From Planotetraspora mira (GTDB taxonomy: Bacteria > Actinomycetota > Actinomycetes > Streptosporangiales > Streptosporangiaceae), in contig NZ_BOOO01000036.1 in the NCBI RefSeq assembly GCF_016863275.1, forward strand, positions 124,001 to 188,000: 64,000 nt of DNA. Direction: 5' to 3'. The translations under genes and the position numbers were made by a program. The notes beneath the pieces are model-generated. The model saw only the letters and a program-made list of their open reading frames with translations, was not told the DNA's origin and made no database searches. Positions 37,118 through 44,837 of this stretch are shown here, piece after piece (position 1 is the first letter of the stretch; each line of letters begins with the position of its first letter).

Positions 37118-37288
37118 GCGCATGATCACGCACGGCAAAGACGCACGTCACGGCAGGTGCGACCGAATCCGTGCATGATCACGAAACGTGTCGGTGCAGC
37201 TCGCGCCGCGCATTCCCGAAGGTGTGCATGATCACGCATCGGGGATGGCGAGGTCGTGCAGGGTATTTGCGAATCTGTGCATGATCAC
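37118..37288 (+). repeat. Array D of the 53-bp-period repeat
   Basis: Cores at 37118 (GCGCATGATCAC), 37171, 37224 and 37277 (all exact GTGCATGATCAC): three intervals of exactly 53 bp. Preceding heptamers are CGAATCC at 37171, CGAAGGT at 37224 and CGAATCT at 37277. A bare TGATCAC follows at 37300 and a degenerate GTGCTTGATAAG at 37322, close to the end of the next gene. Confidence 0.9.
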
Positions 37289-37348
37289 GCCCATTAAAGT
37301 GATCACGCCTATGAAGGAGTTGTGCTTGATAAGGAACATTATGTCAAG

Positions 37349-38134
37349 TTACTTGGGTTGAGGCTTCTCTCTTGGGGGTTGTGGGGCGCATGGCGTCGTC
37401 GGTTTGAGGGTGGGCTTGCTTTGTGTGGGTTGTGCTGGTGAAAGCTTCTTCGGGTCGGTCTTACTCGCCACTGCCGACACGCTCGGACACGGGACGATCG
37501 GCTCCGGGGTCGCCGTGAGCCGCAGCATGGCCAGGATCACGACGCCGATCAGCACCACGGCGCCGGCCAGGAGAATCACACCGGTGTGATTATGCCGCCC
37601 GGGGTCGGGCGTCTCGAAGTCCTCGATTCCCGGCATCGACGACTGGGCTGACTCCTCAGGCTCCGTGACGCCGCCGTTGAAGCCGGAGCGCAATGCGAAC
37701 CCGTGCCCGGACTCCACCCGGAACGCCTCCTCGTCCGCCAGGAACCTCCGGTAGGCGGCCAGTGACAGATCCCGGCAGATTCGCAGGTCGTCGGAGCCCG
37801 GTGGACCTGCTCCCCCGCCCACGTAGACGAATCCGTAGATCAACTGGAGAGGCCGGCTGTGCGTGTCCCGGGGTGCGCGCTCGGCCGGCGGCGTTCCCGG
37901 TTCGGCGACGTCCGCGGCGGTGACGATGTGGGTGGCGTGGACGATCGATATCCTCCGTCCGGAGGGTGTTTCCGTTTCGACGACGGCCGCCCGGTCCTCC
38001 TGGCTGTCCGGCACCACGGTGTCGTCGAGGACGCCGTGCTCCCCCGCCGATATGAGGAAGCCGGGCGCGAGGATGGTGCGGTATCCGAGGCGCCTCCCCC
38101 GGGCTACGAGGAACGGCCAGGCGTACCCGCTCAT
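37349..38134 (-). CDS. Single-pass membrane protein of unknown function
   Basis: 261 aa, not recognised. About 185 residues of soluble N-terminal domain (YAWPFLVARGRRLGYRTILAPGFLISAGEHG, then LQLIYGFVYVGGGAGPPG, LRICRDLSLAAYRRFLADEEAF) precede one transmembrane helix (VILLAGAVVLIGVVILAML) and a Pro/Lys/Thr-rich tail of about 50 residues. Start ATG 38134, 4 nt after the GTPase stop, so it is coupled to that gene. It is probably a partner of the membrane GTPase. Confidence 0.72.
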   Translation of the reverse strand: MSGYAWPFLVARGRRLGYRTILAPGFLISAGEHGVLDDTVVPDSQEDRAAVVETETPSGRRISIVHATHIVTAADVAEPGTPPAERAPRDTHSRPLQLIYGFVYVGGGAGPPGSDDLRICRDLSLAAYRRFLADEEAFRVESGHGFALRSGFNGGVTEPEESAQSSMPGIEDFETPDPGRHNHTGVILLAGAVVLIGVVILAMLRLTATPEPIVPCPSVSAVASKTDPKKLSPAQPTQSKPTLKPTTPCAPQPPREKPQPK

Positions 38135-38138
38135 GTCA

Positions 38139-39407
38139 TCACCCGCCTTCGGACAGCCGGGAGTACGGCAGACGTCCTTCCATGGCGTCCACTTTGCGGC
38201 GCATGTCGTACATGACACGTCGGCGGGCGAGCTGGATGCTTTCGATGCGCTGTTCCGCCTCGTTCAGCTCTCTGCCGAGGCGTGCTCGTTCGTCGTCGGG
38301 TGCGCCCATGCGTGAGTCGAGGAAGAAGCCGAGCACGGTGTCGCCGAATGCCGCGCCCGGGGTGCCGAGCATGGCGAGCACCGTACGGCCGGCGAGTTGG
38401 CCGGCGAAGTTGGTGAGCGAGGCGAACGCCTCGAGGGCGCCCTGCCGGGTGCGCTTGTCGACCTCGGCTCTGATGGCGGCGATGCTGTCGTGGTCGAGGC
38501 GGGTCTCGATCTGTTCGAAGAGTCCGGGGACGACGGCCGACAGCGGGACGTCCACGTTGGTCGGCTGTACCGCGCTCTGCGGGGTTTTGACGATCTCTCC
38601 GCTCGGGTCGATGGTGGCGAATCCGGGTCCGACGGCGCTGACGGGGATGAGGCGGACCACCCGGGTGGCGCCGTGCAGGTTCACCAGTGAGCGGAAGTGG
38701 TCGTTGGACGTCAGCAGGTTGCGGACGATGTTGAGCCGGGTGCTCTCGTCGGGGTGGAGGCCGGCGAGCAGGTCCCATTTGGTGATGACGAAGCTGATGG
38801 GGGCTGTCGCCTCGAGCATGACGGGCAGGAGCGCGTTGAGGGTTCGTTCGAGGTGGAGCGGCCCTTCGGGGTGGCCGTCGACGTGCTGGCGTATGCGGTA
38901 GCCGTCGATGACTCCGATGAGGGCGTCGGCGGAGTCGATGTGGGAGAAGAGTTCCTGCTGTTTGGTGGATCCGGCGTCCTGGAGGTCGGTGAGCAACTCC
39001 CCCGCGTATTCGAGGTACTTCAGGTCGAGGATGGGGTGCGCCGCGCCGTCGATGTGCGTTTTCACGGTGAAGGTGAAGTGGCGTGTCTCGCCTTTGGCGG
39101 TGCCGCGTGGCCAGGCGCCGGTGGCGGCGGTGTCGGCCATCTGGAGGTACCAGTCGTTGAGTTGCAGGACGTCGTCGCGGGTCGCGGTGATGAAGTAGCA
39201 CTGGCCGGTCGGCGCCTTGAGCCGGTGGTACATGCTGGCGAGCAGCAGTGTCTTCCCCGACCCCTGCAGGCCGAGGGCGACGACGTTGAAGGTCGGGATC
39301 GTTTCGGTGACGGTGAGCGGGCCGGTGTCGCGTCGCCTGCGGATGTGTTTGGCGAGCAGCGTGAGGAGGATGCTGAGGATGATGATGATCAGGACGACAG
39401 CCATCAT
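38139..39407 (-). CDS. Membrane-anchored TRAFAC-type GTPase
   Basis: 422 aa. One N-terminal transmembrane helix (residues 2-19) and an RRRR stop-transfer are followed by a P-loop GTPase domain. Walker A is GLQGSGKT (46-53), the switch-like segment is DLKYLEYAGE (128-136), and the base-specificity motif is TKWD (209-212). The C-terminal 120 residues form a helical region with heptad-like charge (RARLGRELNEAEQRIESIQLARRR). This resembles the double-GTPase-like proteins found in actinobacterial conflict or signalling operons. That link is family inference and weak. Start ATG 39407, GGAG upstream. Confidence 0.78.
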   Translation of the reverse strand: MMAVVLIIIILSILLTLLAKHIRRRRDTGPLTVTETIPTFNVVALGLQGSGKTLLLASMYHRLKAPTGQCYFITATRDDVLQLNDWYLQMADTAATGAWPRGTAKGETRHFTFTVKTHIDGAAHPILDLKYLEYAGELLTDLQDAGSTKQQELFSHIDSADALIGVIDGYRIRQHVDGHPEGPLHLERTLNALLPVMLEATAPISFVITKWDLLAGLHPDESTRLNIVRNLLTSNDHFRSLVNLHGATRVVRLIPVSAVGPGFATIDPSGEIVKTPQSAVQPTNVDVPLSAVVPGLFEQIETRLDHDSIAAIRAEVDKRTRQGALEAFASLTNFAGQLAGRTVLAMLGTPGAAFGDTVLGFFLDSRMGAPDDERARLGRELNEAEQRIESIQLARRRVMYDMRRKVDAMEGRLPYSRLSEGG

Positions 39408-39491
39408 GTCGTCTCCGTCCTGGGATGGCTGAGCTGAGTGGGCGCGGAGGGGCGTGGCTCCGATCCTGGTCCGGGGCCGGGTGGGTCCGCG

Positions 39492-39509
39492 TGAGTAGGC
39501 CCGTACTCA
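39492..39509. promoter_or_regulatory. TGAGTA-N6-TACTCA dyad upstream of the GTPase operon
   Basis: A perfect 6-bp arm dyad 85 nt upstream of the GTPase start. The same arms with a 5-nt spacer lie at the LuxR start (40697-40713). The pair may be a common operator. Confidence 0.5.
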
Positions 39510-39536
39510 AATCCTGCGCGCTATCGGTTTCCCGGG

Positions 39537-40661
39537 TCAGGGACTGACGGGCAGGGCGAGGGCGAGGTCGGCGATGAATCTGGTGAGGGCGATCCGTTTG
39601 CGGAACAGTTCGTCCAGTTCGGGTGTCGGCTCCTCCCCCAGGAGTTCGCCGGGCAGCGCGCTGAAGCCGCAGCGGATCAGCGTCGTCGCGGTGTGGCCGA
39701 AGGCGACGTGGGCGGGGTCTCCCCCGGATCCTTCGGTGTACGCGTTGAGGATTTCGGTGTTGATCGCGGGTAGGTCGCGGGGGTCGGTCGTGCCGCTGAA
39801 GGCGAGTCCGGCCAGCAGTTGGGCGAGGTCGAAGGCGAGGGGGTACGAGCCGGACCAGCCCCAGTCGATCGCGACGAACTCGGCTGAGCCGTCGGCGGGG
39901 ATCAGCAGGTTCTGGGGGCAGGCGTCGCCGTGGACGAAGGTCTGCGGGAGGCGGTCGAGCGCGTCGAGCAGGGCGGGGACGCGTTCGGCGAGGGTGGCGA
40001 GGTCGGTGCGGAGGTCCGGGTCCGCGTGCCGGGCCACGAGTGGGTGTTCCCAAGTGGCCGGGTCGCGCAGGATCGGCAGCAGTCCCAGGGTGACCCGGCC
40101 GAGCCAGTAGGGGCGAAGGCCGGGCCCGGTGGCGTCCGTCACCTGTCGCAGGGCGGCGAGGCGGCCCAGCAGCCGGGCGGCGGTGCGGTATCGGGGCAGG
40201 TCCCAGTCGCGGGGGGCGACGCGTACGTCTTCCATCCACAGGACGAGGCGGTCGTCGCCGAGGTCGTCCACTCGGTACAGCCGGGGCAGCCGGAGGCCGT
40301 CGGGAAGGGGCAGGTCGCAGGCGTGGGCGTCCAGTTCGGCGCGCCAGGGGAACTGGGCGATGAACTCGTCTCTGGCCTGTTCGGGGATCTGGTCGATGAG
40401 CGGCCAGTGGCGGGCGGATGCGATGGCCTTGATGAACACCGACCACTTCTCCCCCCATGCCGTCGTTCCTGTCATGCGGGCGAGTGCGGTGGTGGACGGG
40501 GTGGACAGGGGGTGGTCGACCGGTGTGAACCGCCACTCGGCGACGTCGGCGTCGCCGCGTCCGATCGCGGCGTGGACCACGTCCGTGACGGCGGCTGTGG
40601 TCAGCCGTGTGCCGAGCAGTGTGGTCAGTGCGGTGATCGCGGGGTCGTCGAGTTGTGTCAT
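39537..40661 (-). CDS. Aminoglycoside phosphotransferase-family kinase
   Basis: 374 aa APH/choline-kinase fold. Catalytic loop FVHGDACPQNLLIP and metal loop AIDWGWSGSYPLAFDLAQ are complete. The N-lobe is less typical, with WGEKWSVFIKAIA and the RLVLWMEDV hinge. Start ATG 40661 avoids overlap with the divergent LuxR gene; an ATG at 40697 would overlap it. It lies 129 nt upstream of the GTPase on the same strand. It may phosphorylate a small molecule; antibiotic resistance is not shown. Confidence 0.88.
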   Translation of the reverse strand: MTQLDDPAITALTTLLGTRLTTAAVTDVVHAAIGRGDADVAEWRFTPVDHPLSTPSTTALARMTGTTAWGEKWSVFIKAIASARHWPLIDQIPEQARDEFIAQFPWRAELDAHACDLPLPDGLRLPRLYRVDDLGDDRLVLWMEDVRVAPRDWDLPRYRTAARLLGRLAALRQVTDATGPGLRPYWLGRVTLGLLPILRDPATWEHPLVARHADPDLRTDLATLAERVPALLDALDRLPQTFVHGDACPQNLLIPADGSAEFVAIDWGWSGSYPLAFDLAQLLAGLAFSGTTDPRDLPAINTEILNAYTEGSGGDPAHVAFGHTATTLIRCGFSALPGELLGEEPTPELDELFRKRIALTRFIADLALALPVSP

Positions 40662-40695
40662 GGACTGAGGGTGCGCCGGGGGTTTGGGCTCTGGC

Positions 40696-43296
40696 ATGAG
40701 TATGGCGTACTCATTTACGCTCGACGCCGTGCGGACCACCTGGCCCTTCGCGGGCCGTATGGCGCAGTTGGCGGCGATGGGCGCGGCGATCCGCGGTGGC
40801 CGTGGTGTCGTCGTGGCGGGTCCGGCGGGGGTGGGTAAGAGCCGTCTGGCCGCGCGGGCCGTGGGTGAGGCGGCGGGTTTCTCGGTGGCCGAGGTCCGGG
40901 CGACGGAGGCGGCGGCGGAGCTTCCGTTCGGTGCGTTCGCTCATCTGCTGCCCGCTCCCCCGGCTGATCGGGTCAATCCCCTTCGGTGGGCGGCCGGGGA
41001 GTTGAGCGCGACGGGTCTGCTGCTGGTCGATGACGCTCATCTGCTCGATGGTGCCTCTGCCGCGTTGGTTCATCATCTGGTGAGGTACGGCGGGGTGCGG
41101 GTGGTCGCGACCGTCAGGACCGGGGAGGCGACCGCTGACGCGGTGATCGCTTTGTGGAAGGACGGTCTGGTTCCGCGGCTGGAGTTGGGTCCGTTGTCGT
41201 TGGAGGAGGCGGGCGACGCGCTGGGCGGGGCGCTCGGCGGGCCGGTCGAGGAGCGGACGGTTCGCCGGCTGTGGGAGGTCAGTCAGGGCAATCCGTTGTT
41301 CTTGCGTGAGCTGGTGCTGGCGGGGCAGGCCACCGGTTCGCTCGCGGTCGGCGGTGGGTCGTGGCGGTGGCAGGGCGAGCTTGCGGTCACGACGCGGCTG
41401 CGGGAGCTCGTCGGCCGGCGTATCGGGGCGGTGAACGATGCCGAGCGGGACGTCCTGGAGTTGGTGGCGTATGGGGAGCCGCTCGGTGCGGAGTTGCTGG
41501 GCCGGTTGGGGTCGGCGGAGGTTCTGGAGCGGCTGGAGGATCGTCAGCTCGTGTCGGTCGTGGTTGAGGGGCGGCGGCTGCAGGTGCGGCTCGCGCATCC
41601 TCTGTACGGCCAGGCCGTACGGGCCAGGTGCGGGACGTTGCGGACGCGGCGGGTGTTGTCGCGGCTGGCCGAGGCCGTGGAGGCGGCGGGGTTGCGGCGG
41701 CGTGAGGACGCGTTGCGGGTGGCGTTGTGGCGGCTGGACAGTGGGACGGCGGCTGATCCGCGTCTGTTGCTGGAGGCCTGCCGGGTGGCGCGGCTCGCGC
41801 GTGATCTGGGGTTGGCCGAGCGGCTGGCGCGGGCGGCGTCGGCGGCGGGTGGCGGAGCCGAGGCCGACCTTCATCTGTCGCGGATCCTGCACTACATGGA
41901 CCGGTATGAGGAGGCGGAGGAGGTGCTCCAGGGGGTGCGGTTGGGCGATGACTTGCAGCGGATCGAGTACGTCGCGGCGCGGTCGTTCAATCTGTACTGG
42001 GGTCTGGGGCGGGAGGGTGAGGCGCGGGCTCTGGCCGACGAGGCGGGTGGGGGGATGTCGGAGCCCGTCTACCAGCAGGGCCTGGCTGTTCTTCGGGCCG
42101 TGATGGATTCCTTCGCCGGGGATCTGGTCGCGGCGGAGGCGGGGCTGGAGCGGGTGCTGGCGCTGGGGCCGATGCCGGAGGAGGGCGCTCGGTCGGTGAC
42201 GCCGTTGCGGATGAGTGTCTATGCCTTCGACGGGCGGGCCGTTCAGGCTCTGGAGCTTGTCGAGGGGAACTCTTCTGAGGCCTTTCCGAGTTATCGGGCG
42301 GCGTTGCTCGAGTATGGGGTGGTGGCCGCGCTCCTGGTCGGTGATCTGCGGGCGGCTGAGCGGTATTCGGCGGCGGGGCTCCGGTTGGCGGAGGAGTTCG
42401 GTGCGTGGAACCGGGCGCTGGTGGGGTTCGGCGTGGACCGGGCGCGGGTGTGCCGGTTGCGTGGCGAGTCGGATGAGGCGCTGCGTCTGTGCCGGGAGGC
42501 GGCGGCGAGGTTGCCGCGGCGCAGTGTGTATGCGGGTGGGTGTCTGGGCGAGTTGGCTCTTGTGCTGGCGATGCGGGGGGACGCGGCGGCGGCGGGGGAC
42601 GCGTTGCGGGCCGCTGCGGAGATGACGGTGTCGGAGGGTCATCCTGTGGTGTTCCCTGTGCGGCTCGCCCGTACGTGGGTTCTCGCGGTGGGTGGTGATC
42701 TCGCGGCGGCCGTCAGGAACGGGGTGGAGACGGCTGGTGAGGCGGCGTCTCGGGGTTTGCGGGTTTATGAGGTGACCGCGTGGCATGACCTTGTGCGGCT
42801 GGGTGCGGCTCATCTGGCGGAGTCGCGTCTGGTTCAGTTGGCGGGCGAGGTCGAGGGTCCTTTGGTCGGGTTGTTGTCCCGGCATGCCACGGCGTGCGTG
42901 TCGAGGGACGGGGTGGGTCTGGACGCCTTGTCGGCCGAGTTCGCGGCGCTGGAGTTGCGGGTGCTCGCTGCGGAGGCGGCTGCTCAGGCGGCGGTCGTCC
43001 ACGATGGGGAGGGGAACGTGCGGGCGGCTCAGGCGTCGAGGACGAGGGCCTGGTCGCTGGCGCGTGACTGTCCGGGGGTTCGGACCCCGGCGTTGGTGCG
43101 TCTGGTGCTTCCCGAGTTGACCGCGCGGCAGCGTGAGGTCGCGGCGCTGGCCGCTGAGGGGTTGACCAATCGGCAGATCGCCGATCGGCTGGTGTTGTCG
43201 ATCCGTACGGTGGCGAACCACCTCGGGGCGGTGTATGAGCGGCTCGGTGTGGGTGACCGGGTGGCTCTGGGCGAGATTCTGAGCCGCCTCGACTGA
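40696..43296 (+). CDS. Large LuxR-family regulator with AAA/STAND-type ATPase
   Basis: 866 aa. N-terminal P-loop domain with Walker A GPAGVGKS and Walker B LLLVDDAHLLDG, then about 500 residues of helical TPR-like repeats. C-terminal LuxR helix-turn-helix: LTARQREVAALAAEGLTNRQIADRLVLSIRTVANHLGAVYERLGV. This is the LAL/MalT-like design that opens on ligand and ATP binding. Start ATG 40696 lies in the dyad ATGAGTA-TGGCG-TACTCAT. Leucine codons are unusually often TTG. It is divergent from the APH gene and may control it and the GTPase pair. Confidence 0.92.
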   Translation: MSMAYSFTLDAVRTTWPFAGRMAQLAAMGAAIRGGRGVVVAGPAGVGKSRLAARAVGEAAGFSVAEVRATEAAAELPFGAFAHLLPAPPADRVNPLRWAAGELSATGLLLVDDAHLLDGASAALVHHLVRYGGVRVVATVRTGEATADAVIALWKDGLVPRLELGPLSLEEAGDALGGALGGPVEERTVRRLWEVSQGNPLFLRELVLAGQATGSLAVGGGSWRWQGELAVTTRLRELVGRRIGAVNDAERDVLELVAYGEPLGAELLGRLGSAEVLERLEDRQLVSVVVEGRRLQVRLAHPLYGQAVRARCGTLRTRRVLSRLAEAVEAAGLRRREDALRVALWRLDSGTAADPRLLLEACRVARLARDLGLAERLARAASAAGGGAEADLHLSRILHYMDRYEEAEEVLQGVRLGDDLQRIEYVAARSFNLYWGLGREGEARALADEAGGGMSEPVYQQGLAVLRAVMDSFAGDLVAAEAGLERVLALGPMPEEGARSVTPLRMSVYAFDGRAVQALELVEGNSSEAFPSYRAALLEYGVVAALLVGDLRAAERYSAAGLRLAEEFGAWNRALVGFGVDRARVCRLRGESDEALRLCREAAARLPRRSVYAGGCLGELALVLAMRGDAAAAGDALRAAAEMTVSEGHPVVFPVRLARTWVLAVGGDLAAAVRNGVETAGEAASRGLRVYEVTAWHDLVRLGAAHLAESRLVQLAGEVEGPLVGLLSRHATACVSRDGVGLDALSAEFAALELRVLAAEAAAQAAVVHDGEGNVRAAQASRTRAWSLARDCPGVRTPALVRLVLPELTARQREVAALAAEGLTNRQIADRLVLSIRTVANHLGAVYERLGVGDRVALGEILSRLD
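40697..40713. promoter_or_regulatory. TGAGTA-N5-TACTCA dyad at the LuxR start
   Basis: Perfect 6-bp arms (7 counting the outer A-T pair) overlap the first codons of the LuxR gene, 36 nt upstream of the divergent APH start. It matches the arms at 39492-39509. Autoregulation is possible. Confidence 0.5.
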
Positions 43297-43313
43297 TGAG
43301 CCGCCTCGACTGA
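43280..43313 (+). repeat. 17-bp tandem duplication at the LuxR stop codon
   Basis: TGAGCCGCCTCGACTGA occurs twice in a row, 43280-43296 and 43297-43313. The first copy contains the stop codon, so the second lies wholly downstream and the protein is unchanged. Confidence 0.85.
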
Positions 43314-43338
43314 GCGGCCGCGGCCTGGGAGTCGGGTT

Positions 43339-43734
43339 TCAGCCGGTCGGGAGGTTCGGGCTTTCCTCCTCCTCGACGAGATGCGGCCGGCCGACACCCG
43401 TTCCGTGTCCCTCGGGGGTCTTCCCGTAGGGTCGGCCGGTCTTTTCGTGGGTGCCGGTCCGGTGGTGGGCCGATTCCTTCTTGTGGGCGATGTCCTCGGC
43501 GCGGGTGGTCGTGCTGACGCCGACGCCGAGGGGTGAGGAGGCGCTGACGTCGGTGGCCGGGACGCCGTGGCGTTCGGTGGCGCCGACCTCGCGTCCGGGT
43601 CCCTGGTCGGCGGAGGGCTTGCGGAAGGCGCGGTCGCCCGCTCGGACGACCTCTTCGCTGGCCTTGCCGACGTCGGGTGAGAATCCGTGCTGGTGTTTGC
43701 CTTCGAAGCGGCCGGGCTTGGTGGTTTTGGTCAT
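43339..43734 (-). CDS. Small hydrophilic protein, probably disordered
   Basis: 131 aa with many Gly, His, Lys, Glu and Thr and no hydrophobic core (FEGKHQHGFSPDVGKASEEVV; HKKESAHHRTGTHEKTGRPY). No known family recognised. Start ATG 43734 has GGGGGAG upstream. It follows hypE by 26 nt on the same strand and is the last gene of the hydrogenase operon. Its several His residues could bind metal, but that is only a guess. Confidence 0.65.
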   Translation of the reverse strand: MTKTTKPGRFEGKHQHGFSPDVGKASEEVVRAGDRAFRKPSADQGPGREVGATERHGVPATDVSASSPLGVGVSTTTRAEDIAHKKESAHHRTGTHEKTGRPYGKTPEGHGTGVGRPHLVEEEESPNLPTG

Positions 43735-43760
43735 GTCCGACTCCCCCGGGTCGGCGGATC

Positions 43761-44837
43761 TCAGCAGATCCGCGGTAGCGGGTCACCGACCAGCAGGTCG
43801 ACGATGCGGGTCCCGCCGAATGCGGTTTTCAGCAGGACGAGGCCGGGCGGGTCGTCGTTGACCCGGCCGACGACGGCGGCTTCGCGGCCGAGCGGGTGCG
43901 AGTGCAGCGCGGTGAGCGCCGTCTCGGCGGACGCCTGGGACACGATCGCGACCATCCGGCCTTCGCAGGCGACGTACAGCGGGTCGATGCCTAGGAGTTC
44001 ACATGCCCCGCGAACGTCAGGACGAACCGGAATTATGTCCTCATTCACGACAATTGCCGCTTTGGATGCCTCGGCGATCTCGTTGAGGACGGTGGCCACT
44101 CCCCCGCGGGTGGCGTCGCGGAGGCAGCGGACCTCGCCGTCGTCGCAGGCGTCCAGCAGTCGCGCGGTGAGTTCGTTGAGCGGCGCGGTGTCGGAGGTGA
44201 GGTCGGCCTGGATGTCGAGCTCTCCCCTGGCCAGCATGATCGTGATGCCGTGTTCGCCGATGGGCCCGGACACGATGACCGCGTCGCCGGGCCGGGCGGC
44301 GGCGGCGCTCAGCCGGGTGGGCCGGTCGAGCGTGCCGACGCCCGCGGTGACGACGTAGCAGCCGTCGGCCTTGCCCCTCTCGACGACCTTGGTGTCGCCG
44401 GTGACGATCTGCACGTCCGCCGCCTTTGCGGCCGCGGCCATGGACGCGGTGATGCGCCGCAGGTGGGCGAGGGGGAAGCCTTCCTCGAGGATGAAGCCGG
44501 CCGACAGGTATCGGGGCCGGGCCCCGCACATGGCGAGGTCGTTGACGGTGCCGTTGACGGCCAGGTCGCCGATGTCGCCGCCGGGGAAGAACAGCGGGGT
44601 GACGACGAACGAGTCGGTCGTGAAGGCCATCTCGTCGATGACCGCGCCGTCCTCCAGCGGTTCGAGGAGGGCGTTGCGGAAGGACTCGAGGAACACCCCT
44701 TCGATCAGCGTGTGGGTCGCCTTGCCGCCTGCCCCGTGGGCGAGGGTGATGTACTCCTCGCGCACGCGGGCCTTGCGGCGGCGGGCCCGCTCGATGCGTT
44801 CGAGGACCTGCTCCTCCAGGCCGGTGTCTCCTGTCAC
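43761..44837 (-). CDS. hypE: Hydrogenase maturation protein HypE
   Basis: 358 aa AIR-synthase/PurM-like fold. HypE dehydrates the carbamoyl group held on its C-terminal Cys to make the cyanide ligands of the [NiFe] site. The protein ends PRIC, with that Cys last, as required. AHGAGGKATHTLIE and DEMAFTTDSFVVTPLFFPGGDIG are the ATP-binding motifs. Start ATG 44837 overlaps the hypD stop by ATGA. HypF, which supplies the carbamoyl group, is not in this window. Confidence 0.97.
   Translation of the reverse strand: MTGDTGLEEQVLERIERARRRKARVREEYITLAHGAGGKATHTLIEGVFLESFRNALLEPLEDGAVIDEMAFTTDSFVVTPLFFPGGDIGDLAVNGTVNDLAMCGARPRYLSAGFILEEGFPLAHLRRITASMAAAAKAADVQIVTGDTKVVERGKADGCYVVTAGVGTLDRPTRLSAAAARPGDAVIVSGPIGEHGITIMLARGELDIQADLTSDTAPLNELTARLLDACDDGEVRCLRDATRGGVATVLNEIAEASKAAIVVNEDIIPVRPDVRGACELLGIDPLYVACEGRMVAIVSQASAETALTALHSHPLGREAAVVGRVNDDPPGLVLLKTAFGGTRIVDLLVGDPLPRIC

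Noticed and set aside
36107-37288. CRISPR array
   Set aside because: Repeats are only about 20 bp, the between-core segments are shared by several loci in both orientations, and there are no cas genes in the window.
38131-40536. 801-codon minus-strand frame rich in Arg, Pro and His
   Set aside because: It is out of frame with the GTPase and APH genes, both of which have clear kinase or GTPase motifs on that strand.
39537-40661. Aminoglycoside resistance gene
   Set aside because: The fold is shared by many small-molecule kinases. Nothing specific to aminoglycosides can be seen.
40711-43221. 836-codon minus-strand frame opposite the LuxR gene
   Set aside because: Shadow frame, Arg/Gln/Pro/His-rich, no motif; the LuxR gene on the other strand has ATPase and HTH motifs.
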